This document shows, piece by piece, positions 1-8,395 of a DNA stretch of 64,000 nt. Numbering within the stretch: the first letter of the stretch is position 1; every line of letters starts with the position of its first letter. The stretch covers positions 62,001 to 126,000 of the forward strand of contig DASXVO010000005.1 of assembly GCA_036504215.1 (NCBI GenBank). The letters run 5' to 3'. Made by a program: the position numbers and the translations under genes. This DNA comes from Vicinamibacterales bacterium (GTDB taxonomy: Bacteria > Acidobacteriota > Vicinamibacteria > Vicinamibacterales > Fen-181). The notes under the pieces were generated by a model. That model was not told the DNA's origin, did no database searches, and worked only from the letters and a program-made list of their open reading frames with translations.

Positions 1-148
1 TCTGCTCGGCATGCGCGAGCGGATCGAGCTGTTTGGCGGGACAATCGAAATCGACTCGGCACCGGGACGCGGCACGCGGATAGCGGTCGCCGTTCCGACG
101 ATCCAGGAGGTCGGACATGCCCAGGATTCGCGTCCTAATCGCGGATGA
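1..148 (+). CDS. Sensor histidine kinase, C-terminal end only (partial)
   Basis: The window opens inside a gene read from base 2. About 48 residues remain, including GMRERIELFGG and the SAPGRGT stretch typical of the last G box of a HATPase_c domain in NarX/LiaS/DegS-type kinases. It stops at TGA 146-148, overlapping the next gene by 32 bases, which suggests translational coupling with the NarL-type regulator that is presumably its partner. Sensor domain and signal are outside the window. Confidence 0.8.
   Translation, partial: LLGMRERIELFGGTIEIDSAPGRGTRIAVAVPTIQEVGHAQDSRPNRG
105..110 (+). promoter_or_regulatory. Ribosome binding site of the NarL-type regulator
   Basis: AGGAGG sits six bases before ATG 117, inside the end of the upstream kinase gene, and fixes the start of the regulator. 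Confidence 0.75.
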
Positions 149-776
149 TCATGCCATCGTCCGCGAGGGGGTGCGGGCGCTCCTCCAGTTGTCGGATGAT
201 ATCGAGGTGGTCGGCGAGGCCGCCAACGGCCTCGAGGCGATCGACCTGGCGCGGCGCCTGGCTCCAGACGTGGTCCTGATGGACATCGCGATGCCTGGCC
301 TCGGCGGCCTCGAGGCGACCCTGGCGATTCGCAAGGACATCCCAGAAACGAAGATCCTGGTCCTCACGCAGTACGAGGATCGCGAGTACATCAGGCGCTT
401 CCTGAAGGCCGGTGTCTCGGGCTACGTCCTGAAGAAAGCCGCTGGTGCCGAGCTGACCGCAGCCATTCGAGCGGTCAACCGCGGCGGCCTGGTGCTGGAC
501 CCGGAAGTCGCGCGGGAGGCGATGCGGGAGCCGGTCTCGTCGGCGGCTCCCGGCGAAGCCACCGACCTCTATGACGCGTTGACAGACCGTGAGAAGCAGG
601 TCCTGAAGCTCGTGGCAGAAGGCCGGAGCAACAAGGAAGTGGCGGAATTGCTCGACATCACCGTCAAGACCGCCATGTCGCACCGCGAACACATCATGCA
701 GAAACTCGACCTGCACAGCCGGACCGACCTGATCAAGTTCGCGCTGCACAAGGGCGTGATCCGGGTCGACGGCTAG
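117..776 (+). CDS. NarL/FixJ-family response regulator
   Basis: A 219-residue two-component regulator. Residues 1-120 form a receiver domain with the acidic pocket D10-D11, phosphoacceptor D56 (in LMDIAMPG) and conserved K104/K105. Residues about 150-212 form a LuxR/GerE helix-turn-helix (LTDREKQVLKLVAEG, then NKEVAELL and VKTAMSHR). Length and layout are normal for the family. It overlaps the kinase remnant upstream, so the two are probably one operon. Its 3' end overlaps the oppositely oriented gene at 773 by four bases. Targets cannot be told from the sequence. Confidence 0.93.
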   Translation: MPRIRVLIADDHAIVREGVRALLQLSDDIEVVGEAANGLEAIDLARRLAPDVVLMDIAMPGLGGLEATLAIRKDIPETKILVLTQYEDREYIRRFLKAGVSGYVLKKAAGAELTAAIRAVNRGGLVLDPEVAREAMREPVSSAAPGEATDLYDALTDREKQVLKLVAEGRSNKEVAELLDITVKTAMSHREHIMQKLDLHSRTDLIKFALHKGVIRVDG

Positions 777-1210
777 TCGTGCAGGTCGGGCCGGCGCGAT
801 TCGTGGCGCTGCTTGCCCTGCACGCTCGAATCGATGGAGTCCTGATCCACGACCTCGCCGTTCTCGGCATCCGGCGCCTTCTTCTTGCTCGCCAGGTACG
901 CCTCGCCGGGCCGCCACTCGGGGGTCATGGTCGCCGCCACGCCCACCGCGCCGGAACGCGTCATCGCGAACGCCTTCTTTCCAAGGAACATGAAGAGCAT
1001 CGCGAACCCGATGAAGGGAAGGAACATCGCATAGACAGCGCCCATCAGCGGGGCCAGCACGAGCAACGCCACGATCGGAACCTTGATGTACTGCTGCTCC
1101 ATGCCGCCGGGAAGGATGCCTCCCGGCTTGGGAACCATCGTGAGTTCCCACTTGCCAAGATTCCAGTAGAAGCCCGTCTTCACCGCCGTGCCACCAGTTC
1201 GCTTCGCCAT
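773..1210 (-). CDS. Small membrane protein of unknown function
   Basis: A 145-residue protein that I do not recognise. The N-terminal 40 residues are soluble and rich in Gly, Trp and Pro (GFYWNLGKWEL, PKPGGILPGG). Two hydrophobic stretches follow at about 44-62 and 64-78, then a charged tail (SKKKAPDAENGEVVDQD). GAGAGGTGAG lies just before the ATG. It stands alone between convergent neighbours, and its tail overlaps the regulator gene by four bases. A membrane-anchored accessory protein is possible, but nothing shows its role. Confidence 0.7.
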   Translation of the reverse strand: MAKRTGGTAVKTGFYWNLGKWELTMVPKPGGILPGGMEQQYIKVPIVALLVLAPLMGAVYAMFLPFIGFAMLFMFLGKKAFAMTRSGAVGVAATMTPEWRPGEAYLASKKKAPDAENGEVVDQDSIDSSVQGKQRHESRRPDLHD

Positions 1211-1310
1211 GACTCACCTCTCTATGAATGCCGGGGTCACTGTCAACGTCTGCATATAATCTACGTCCGGCCGACCGATTCGACAATCGGGCGGTTGACC
1301 GTGCGGACCG

Positions 1311-1336
1311 GGTAAAAGTCCCGATGCGGCATCGGG
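1311..1336 (-). terminator. Probable terminator downstream of the epimerase-like gene
   Basis: A perfect seven-base stem (1320-1326 with 1330-1336, loop CGG) lies 38 bases past the stop at 1374. On the minus strand ACTTTT follows the hairpin. The T run is short, so this is only a fair candidate. Confidence 0.45.
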
Positions 1337-1373
1337 AAAACACCCGAGATGGTCGGGGAAGACGCCCGACGCG

Positions 1374-2912
1374 CTAGCCCTTCCGTTCGGCCTGAGCGCG
1401 CGCACGCCGATCACGCAACTGAAGGACTTCGAATGCTTCCTGAACCTGGTCGCAGCCAGACCGCAAGGTCGAAGTGATCGTGTCGAAGATAGGCTGCCGC
1501 AGGCCCTTCGACTCGGGATCGAGCCGCAGAACGCGCCAGCACACGAGATTCAGCGCCTCCAGTGCGCCGCACACCTCGTTCGCCGCGAAGCCCTCCTTGC
1601 ACCGTTGATTGGCCAGGTCCTGGCAATAGGCCATGAACACGCCGCGGTCCTCCGTCCGGACGGCATTCATCAGCTGGCGTAGCACCACGCGGTGGTTCCA
1701 CTCGTGCTGCGCCGAGGTCAGCGCCCGATACCGGCTGAACCGTGCCTGCCGAAGCGGCCCCGTCAGGAGATCGTTGAAGTCCCGGATGATCCGCTCCTGA
1801 TGCTGCTCCAGGAGCCAGTAGATCTTGAGACTGGCGGGAATGGGCAATTCCGCGACAGCGGTTCGGTTCATCTCGGCCCACTTCGCTGGATCGATCTTGC
1901 GGTTCTCGATGAGAAACGGCATCCGACGGAGGATCTCCAGGCGCGGCCGTGGCGCCCATTCGAGTCGTCGCCTCGTCTGCCTGGCGTCGACGGCGAGCAC
2001 GCCATCGACCGGATCGGTCATCCAGGTCCGCCCGAACGGCGGGCGGACGCTCAGCCGGGCGATGAGAGCCTCTGCCCAGGCGAGTGCCCCGCGCACGGCT
2101 CCAGGCATGGCCAGAGACCTGCCCCTCGCACCGAAGTGGGCAAGCGTGGCCGCCTCGTAGAGTTCGCGCTCCGACACGGCTCCATCCGGGCTCGCCAGCA
2201 GGACTTCACATGGCTTCAGACCTTCAATGGATCTGAGCACCTCCTGCAGGAAGAGGACGAGGTCGCCGATGTGGAGGTATGGAACCGCCGAGCGACCGTG
2301 CCCGTGGAGCGAGGTCCGGAGCCACGCATTCGAGAGCCATCGATCGAGCGCGGCCGACAGTGGTGGATGCTCACACCAGTCCGAGAACGGCGCGGCAAAT
2401 CGAGCGATGACCGAGTGGATGCGATCGCTGAACTCGAATACCATCGCCTCCCCCTCCCGCTTGGTCACGGCTCCGATGTCGCGAGCGTGAGGAGGGCTCC
2501 CCTCGGTGACGGCCATCCCGGGCCGCGGGATGCGACATGCTGCCACCGAGCTGGCGAAGACGAAATGCCGGGCGGGCAGCCACGCCGAGAGCTCGAGCAC
2601 GTGCCGCAGTCCGATGACATTCGTCCGCCACTGAGCCGAGCTGGCACCGCCGAAGGCATCGCGGTCGGCGGCGAGATGCACGACGGTGTCGGCACCTCCC
2701 TCCTCCCGAATTCTCCGGAACACCGGCTCGATCTGCGCGCGTTCGGCGATGTCGGCCTGGAACCAGATCAGGTTCGGATGCAGGGCGACTCCGCTCCGGC
2801 CCTGGGACCGTCGCGCGATCCCGAAGATGCGATGGTCGTCTTGGATCGCACCAATCAGGTGGCGCCCCACGAAGCCGGAGGCGCCTGTGATGACCAGGTT
2901 TGGCCACGTCAT
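1374..2912 (-). CDS. NAD-dependent epimerase/dehydratase-like protein with extra helical C-terminal domain
   Basis: A 512-residue protein starting at ATG 2912, preceded by GGGAGGG. Residues 1-330 are an extended short-chain dehydrogenase: the dinucleotide loop TGASGFVGRH is at 9-18, VVHLAA at 77-82 and the active-site-region serines FASSVAA at 119-125. The usual Tyr-x3-Lys is not visible; the Lys is present (K151) but G147 stands where Tyr is expected. Residues about 360-512 are a mainly helical tail (LLEQHQERIIRDFNDLL, HEWNHRVVLRQLMNAV) not found in ordinary epimerases and vaguely like RsbR/RsbRD-type four-helix sensor domains. The substrate is unknown. It is divergent from the haem sensor kinase. 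Confidence 0.75.
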   Translation of the reverse strand: MTWPNLVITGASGFVGRHLIGAIQDDHRIFGIARRSQGRSGVALHPNLIWFQADIAERAQIEPVFRRIREEGGADTVVHLAADRDAFGGASSAQWRTNVIGLRHVLELSAWLPARHFVFASSVAACRIPRPGMAVTEGSPPHARDIGAVTKREGEAMVFEFSDRIHSVIARFAAPFSDWCEHPPLSAALDRWLSNAWLRTSLHGHGRSAVPYLHIGDLVLFLQEVLRSIEGLKPCEVLLASPDGAVSERELYEAATLAHFGARGRSLAMPGAVRGALAWAEALIARLSVRPPFGRTWMTDPVDGVLAVDARQTRRRLEWAPRPRLEILRRMPFLIENRKIDPAKWAEMNRTAVAELPIPASLKIYWLLEQHQERIIRDFNDLLTGPLRQARFSRYRALTSAQHEWNHRVVLRQLMNAVRTEDRGVFMAYCQDLANQRCKEGFAANEVCGALEALNLVCWRVLRLDPESKGLRQPIFDTITSTLRSGCDQVQEAFEVLQLRDRRARAQAERKG

Positions 2913-2956
2913 GATCTCGGCCCTCCCGTCCAGAGGTGGCAATTCTAGACGGTTCC

Positions 2957-2980
2957 AGACTGTTTTGTCTGCAACAGACA
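2957..2980. promoter_or_regulatory. Overlapping palindromes between divergent genes (candidate operator)
   Basis: TGTCTG-CAA-CAGACA (2966-2980) is a perfect dyad, and CAGAC (2957-2961) also pairs with GTCTG (2967-2971). They lie in the 258-base gap between the epimerase-like gene (minus) and the haem sensor kinase (plus), 45 bases before the epimerase start. This would suit an operator for one or both genes. No clear -35/-10 pair was found beside it. Confidence 0.3.
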
Positions 2981-3170
2981 GGCGTCGCCGCTGAATTCTT
3001 CCTCGTTGATTATTTCCCCATCTGGCGATGCAATGGCAGAACTCCGCGCTAGAATAGAGGGCCGTCGCCCTCCGGGCGCACGGTTGCCCCCCCGCAGGTC
3101 TGCGACTTCTCGGTCTGACCCGCCGCCGAGCCAAACCTGCCCGCACCGGAGGGCAGATCCGAGCGTTGTT

Positions 3171-4832
3171 ATGTCTCCGAATGGCACTCCGTCGGCGTCC
3201 GCCGGGGCACGTCCCGGCGCCCTGCGCGTTCCCTGGCGCAATCGTCTGGGCGTCAGGGCGGCGGTCGTCATCACGCTGGTCACGGTGCTCTGCGGCGCGG
3301 CCCTCGTGGTCACCAATCTCCGAACCCAGCAGCAATACCTCACGGCAGAGGTGCTCCGCGGCGCGGTGCAGTTCAGCGACACCATCAAGGCGAGCACGTA
3401 CCACTTCATGCTGAGCGATGAGCGCACCGGCGCCTATCGCACCATGGACATGATCGGCCAGCTGAAGGGCATCGAGCAGGTCCGGATGCTGAACAAGGAC
3501 GGCCGCGTCACCTTCTCCACCGACCGCGGCGAGATCGGCCGGTGGGTGGACAAGCGGGCCGAGGCCTGCTACGCGTGCCACGTCGCAGGCCAGCCCCTCG
3601 TGCGGCTGAACGTTCCCTCCCGCAGCCGAATCTTCTTGCGGAACGGCCACCGCGTCCTCGGGATGATTACGCCGATCTACAACGATGCCAGCTGCTCGAC
3701 GGCGGTGTGCCACGAGCACCCTGTGACGAAGCAGGTGCTGGGCGTCGTGGACATCGCGATGTCCCTGGAGGACGAGGACCACGCGGTCGAGGCCCTCGGC
3801 CGGCGCACGGTCCTCTTCTCTGGCGTGGGCATCCTGCTGCTCGCACTCACGGTCGGCCTCGTGGTCCGTGGCTACGTGATCAAGCCGCTCGGCGAGGTGG
3901 TCGCGGCGACCGCACGCATTGCCGAAGGCGATCTCGATCAACGCCTCCCGGTGTATCGCTCCGACGAACTGGGGCGGCTGGCGCTGTCGTTCAACGACAT
4001 GACGAACTCGCTGCAGCAGGCCCGCGGCGACCTCCAGCATCTGAACGAGAACCTCGAGCGGCAGGTCGAGGACCGCACGGCGGCGTTGAAGGCGGCGCAG
4101 GTCCAGCTCTTCCAGTCCGAGAAGATGTCGTCACTCGGCAAGCTGGCGGCCTCGGTCGCGCACGAGATCAACAATCCGCTGGCAGGCATCCTCACGTACG
4201 CGAAGCTCCTGATCCGGATGCACGAGGAAGGCGAGCTGACCGAGAAGGTGCGAGAGTCGTGCGTGCGCAACCTCCGCCTGGTCCAGCGCGAGACGGAGCG
4301 CTGCACGGTCATCGTGCGGAACCTCCTCGACTTCGCCCGTCAGCGGCTGCCGAGCCTCAAGGACATCGACGTCAGCGCCGTCGCCGAAGAGGCGCTCTCC
4401 CTGCTGACGCATCGCCTGCTCATGCAGAACGTCACGCTCGAGAAACACCTGCCGCCGATGCCGCTCGTGAAGGGGGATTTCGGGCAGTTGCGACAGTCGA
4501 TTGTGAACATCGCGCTGAACGCCTGCGAGGCGATGAGCCAGGGGGGCACGCTTCGAGTCGAGGCGCGCGCTGGCGAGAAGATGGTGGAGCTGGCGATCAG
4601 CGACACGGGGCCCGGCATCGCGCCCGAGCACCTCTCGCACATTCTCGACCCGTTCTTCACGACCAAGGAGAAAGGGACGGGCCTCGGGCTGTCGGTCGTC
4701 TACGGCATCATCGAGAAACACGGCGGCAAGCTGGACGTCAAGAGCCAAGTGGGTCAGGGCACGACGGTACTCATTCAGTTACCGATCGCCGGGGCGGCGG
4801 CGGCGGCGTTGACGCCCTCGCGGGGCGCGTAG
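3171..4832 (+). CDS. Membrane sensor histidine kinase with c-type haem motifs
   Basis: A 553-residue kinase. ATG 3171 is chosen because the open frame upstream is low-complexity and has no signal. Segments: membrane helix about 28-48, periplasmic domain about 49-210, second helix about 215-235, HAMP about 236-290, a coiled coil, HisKA with phosphoacceptor H331 (VAHEINNPLAG), then HATPase_c with DTGPGI and GTGLGLSVVYG. The periplasmic part carries a canonical haem motif C133-YA-C136-H137 and a second, noncanonical C175-x4-C180-H181. Haem attachment would allow redox or gas sensing, though this is inferred. The next gene starts 13 bases later, and the NtrC-type regulator two genes on is its likely partner. 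Confidence 0.88.
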   Translation: MSPNGTPSASAGARPGALRVPWRNRLGVRAAVVITLVTVLCGAALVVTNLRTQQQYLTAEVLRGAVQFSDTIKASTYHFMLSDERTGAYRTMDMIGQLKGIEQVRMLNKDGRVTFSTDRGEIGRWVDKRAEACYACHVAGQPLVRLNVPSRSRIFLRNGHRVLGMITPIYNDASCSTAVCHEHPVTKQVLGVVDIAMSLEDEDHAVEALGRRTVLFSGVGILLLALTVGLVVRGYVIKPLGEVVAATARIAEGDLDQRLPVYRSDELGRLALSFNDMTNSLQQARGDLQHLNENLERQVEDRTAALKAAQVQLFQSEKMSSLGKLAASVAHEINNPLAGILTYAKLLIRMHEEGELTEKVRESCVRNLRLVQRETERCTVIVRNLLDFARQRLPSLKDIDVSAVAEEALSLLTHRLLMQNVTLEKHLPPMPLVKGDFGQLRQSIVNIALNACEAMSQGGTLRVEARAGEKMVELAISDTGPGIAPEHLSHILDPFFTTKEKGTGLGLSVVYGIIEKHGGKLDVKSQVGQGTTVLIQLPIAGAAAAALTPSRGA

Positions 4833-4845
4833 AAGAACGGACGGA

Positions 4846-5392
4846 GTGGACGTATACCTGTGGTGGATCGGCGCAGCGGCGGCGGATCACGAGCTGCTGG
4901 GCATGGTGCGACGGCGGACCGAGCAGGCGTTCGGCCTGCCGGTCCGGGCGTGGCTCAGCCACGAGCGCCCGGCCGATTCGTACGATGCCAGGCGGCAGCA
5001 GCACTCCTCGACGCGGATTCTCAAGTGGCTGCTGGATGCGCGCCCCAAGGAGGCGGCGAAGATCGTTGGCCTCACCGACGTCGATCTGTTCATCCCGATC
5101 CTGACGTTCGTGTACGGCGAAGCCCAACTGGGCGGCACCGCGGCCGTCGTGTCCACGGCACGGCTCGCGTCCGACACGGGCTTCCGCCCCGATCACGCGC
5201 TGCTCACCGCACGTGTCGTGAAGGAGTCCGTGCACGAACTCGGACACACGTTCGGGTTGATACACTGCCCTCGTCCCACGTGCGTGATGGCACGTTCGGT
5301 CAATCTGGTGCAGGTGGACGCCAAGGAGCCGGTGCTCTGTCACGACTGCCACATCCGGTTTGGCGAGCTGCGAAAGCAAGGACAGGAACATC

Positions 5393-5400
<8 letters not shown>
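4846..5400 (+). CDS. amzA: Archaemetzincin-type zinc metalloprotease (peptidase M54)
   Basis: A 184-residue protein with GTG start 4846. It has the full archaemetzincin signature: H130-E131-x2-H134-x2-G137 with a third ligand H140, then C141-x4-C146-x-M148 and C165-x2-C168. The four cysteines are expected to bind a second, structural zinc. The normal archaemetzincin length is about 180. There is no signal peptide, so it should be cytoplasmic. It lies 13 bases after the haem sensor kinase and overlaps the NtrC-type regulator by eight bases, so the protease is locked inside a two-component operon. A role in turning over a component of the signalling or respiratory module is possible but unproven. 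Confidence 0.92.
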
Positions 5401-6778
<1,378 letters not shown>

Positions 6779-6959
6779 AAACTGACAGGCCGGGCCAAAG
6801 TCCTGCCCCGAGAGACTTTCCCCGGCTTCGGTGTCAGGCCCATACTCCGGCTGAGGGTCCCTGGCCTGGATATCCCTGCACCTGGCTGCTCAGCCCAATT
6901 CTCACTACCTGCCGAACTCCTCTACAGCCTGCCGCGTTTTTAAACACAATGGACGTCTG

Positions 6960-7016
6960 GGCATATTGCCTAGTGTTTCCACTCATATTCGCCTTCAGTT
7001 TCGCAATTTGCAGAAA
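6960..7016. promoter_or_regulatory. Dyad sequences upstream of the sigma54 promoter (candidate activator sites)
   Basis: The 399 bases between 6779 and 7177 hold no convincing gene and look less GC-rich than the surroundings. Two dyads occur: GGCA-TAT-TGCC (6960-6970) and an interrupted repeat TTTCGCAA-T-TTGCAGAAA (6999-7016). Their centres are about 150-195 bases before the predicted transcription start, where NtrC-type activators usually bind. The arms are short, so this is a suggestion only. Confidence 0.3.
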
Positions 7017-7135
7017 TGACGTGGTGAATAGTTCAACAGTCGTCCAGCCGGCCCAAAAGACTCCACAAGACAACACTGCCGCTAACTCATTTCCTTATCA
7101 GCTACTTACAGCCGTGTCGCGAGGAGCATCAGAGC

Positions 7136-7151
7136 TGGTACCTGGCTTGCT
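7136..7151 (+). promoter_or_regulatory. Sigma54 (-24/-12) promoter of the electron-transfer operon
   Basis: TGGTACCTGGCTTGCT matches the sigma54 consensus TGGCACR-N4-TTGCW at 12 of 14 scored positions, with the invariant GG (7137-7138) and GC (7149-7150) exactly ten bases apart. Transcription would start near 7161, which rules out the ATG at 7154 and supports ATG 7178 for the first gene. It lies directly after a gene for a sigma54 activator. Confidence 0.75.
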
Positions 7152-7177
7152 GTATGGTCAGCGAGAGAAACCAGACG

Positions 7178-7399
7178 ATGTCTTGCCCACACCTGAAGGA
7201 AGTCGTGATGTTGTTCTGCCGGGCGTATCCGGTCAAGAAGATGATTCCTCTTGATCGACTCGCGTCCGCTGACCCGTGCCTCGGCGGCGATTTCTCGAGC
7301 TGTCCGCTGTTTCGGGACCTGTCGGAACGCTTGAAGGCGTGCCCTGCTCATGACGCCCTCCTCCCGACGGCCGGACCGCAGAAAGGGGTGCAGCGATGA
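7178..7399 (+). CDS. Small Cys-rich protein, first gene of the sigma54 operon
   Basis: A 73-residue protein with no recognised domain. Cysteines are at 3, 14, 34, 42 and 55, in a well-ordered context (CPHLKEV, LFCRAYPVKKM, DPCLGGDFSSCPLF). ATG 7178 is chosen because the earlier ATG 7154 lies before the predicted sigma54 transcription start. There is no signal peptide, so it is probably cytoplasmic; Fe-S or zinc binding is plausible from the cysteines. Its stop overlaps the start of the 25-residue peptide gene (ATGA), which indicates coupled translation. Confidence 0.65.
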   Translation: MSCPHLKEVVMLFCRAYPVKKMIPLDRLASADPCLGGDFSSCPLFRDLSERLKACPAHDALLPTAGPQKGVQR

Positions 7400-7473
7400 T
7401 CCTCGCGCTGGCACTGTCGCTCGCTGGGTTGAGCATGCTGGCGATCTCGTCACTGGCTGCGCACGCCAGGTGA
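7396..7473 (+). CDS. 25-residue single-span membrane peptide
   Basis: A short open frame from ATG 7396 to TGA 7473, overlapping the previous stop as ATGA and preceded by GAAAGGGG. The product is almost wholly hydrophobic (MILALALSLAGL, then SMLAISSLAAHAR) and ends in Arg, as expected of a single membrane helix. Its place between a coupled upstream gene and the Fe-S subunit suggests a small structural subunit of the membrane complex, as seen in other respiratory complexes. Function is inferred only. Confidence 0.55.
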   Translation: MILALALSLAGLSMLAISSLAAHAR

Positions 7474-7495
7474 TCGTCTAATCCTGGAGAGTCAC

Positions 7496-8395
7496 ATGGA
7501 TCTGAGTCGGAGAACGTTCATCAAGTTCGCGGGCGCCGCCGGCGCAGCGGGCCTGGCTGCGAAGCCCGCACGGGCCGAAGCCTCTGCCCTCCGCACGGTC
7601 AACACGCCCGCCGTGCTGGTGGACACGACCCGTTGCGTGGGCTGCCGCGGCTGTGAAGCCGCGTGCGGCGAGTCGAACCTGCTGCCACCCCCCGCACAGC
7701 CTGGCAGCGATGCCGTGTTCAGCACTCCTCGTCGGACGGACCCGAGTACCTATACGGTGGTCAACCGCGCGGCCGCAAGTTCGAAAGAGGGCGACGTGCG
7801 GTACGTGAAGAGACAGTGCATGCACTGCCTGGACCCGGCGTGTGCGTCGGCCTGCCTGGCCAAGGCCCTCGAGAAGACCGCGGCCGGCCCGGTGGTGTAC
7901 CACAAGGAACGCTGTCTCGGCTGCCGCTACTGCATGGTGGCTTGCCAGTTCGACGTGCCGAAGTTCGACTTCGACTCGCCCGCCCCTTACATTCACAAGT
8001 GCACGTTCTGCGCCGAGCGCCAGGCCCAGGGCCTCCAGCCGGCGTGCGCGTCTGTCTGCCCGACCGGCGCCCTGCAGTTCGGTCACCGCGAGGAACTGCT
8101 CGAAGAAGCGCGCACTCGCATCTATCAGAACGCCGGCAAGTACGTGCACCAGGTTTACGGGGAATTCGAGGCCGGCGGCACGAGTTGGCTCTACATCACC
8201 GACGTGCCGTTCGACAAGCTCGGCTTCCGTACCGACCTTGGCCCGACCTCGCCGCCCGAACTGACCCGCACCGCCCTGGCGGCCGTGCCCTTCGTGCTGA
8301 CCCTCTGGCCTCCGCTCCTCATGGGGCTCTACACGTTCAGCAAGCGGCGTGCAGAGGCATCGAAGAGCGGCGAGAAGGAGGCCCACCATGACTGA
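7496..8395 (+). CDS. Periplasmic four-cluster ferredoxin-type subunit (HmcB/HybA/QrcC-like)
   Basis: A 299-residue electron carrier. It starts with a Tat-type leader (SRRTFIKFAG, then AAKPARA). Four Cys groups follow: C47/50/53/57, C108/111/116/120, C140/143/146/150 and C169/172/184/188, enough for four [4Fe-4S] clusters arranged as in HybA, HmcB and QrcC. A C-terminal helix near 265-285 (AAVPFVLTLWPPLLMGLY) anchors it in the membrane. It overlaps the NrfD-type gene by eight bases, its expected partner in a quinone-reactive complex. No molybdopterin catalytic subunit lies nearby, so the complex probably passes electrons between quinone and a cytochrome. Confidence 0.9.
   Translation: MDLSRRTFIKFAGAAGAAGLAAKPARAEASALRTVNTPAVLVDTTRCVGCRGCEAACGESNLLPPPAQPGSDAVFSTPRRTDPSTYTVVNRAAASSKEGDVRYVKRQCMHCLDPACASACLAKALEKTAAGPVVYHKERCLGCRYCMVACQFDVPKFDFDSPAPYIHKCTFCAERQAQGLQPACASVCPTGALQFGHREELLEEARTRIYQNAGKYVHQVYGEFEAGGTSWLYITDVPFDKLGFRTDLGPTSPPELTRTALAAVPFVLTLWPPLLMGLYTFSKRRAEASKSGEKEAHHD

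Noticed and set aside
1241-1260. TATAAT on the plus strand at 1255-1260, and TTGACA on the minus strand at 1246-1241, near the small membrane protein gene.
   Set aside because: They are on opposite strands and neither has a partner box at 16-18 bases; the plus-strand one would drive no gene.
2913-4040. A long minus-strand open frame upstream of the epimerase-like start, opposite the haem kinase.
   Set aside because: It lies antisense to clear kinase motifs and encodes a low-complexity Arg/Ala/Asp/His product; ATG 2912 has a good ribosome site and starts the protein fold.
6949-7254. A plus-strand frame of about 100 residues in the leader of the sigma54 operon.
   Set aside because: It crosses the sigma54 promoter and the true start at 7178 in another frame and has no ribosome site or recognisable protein.
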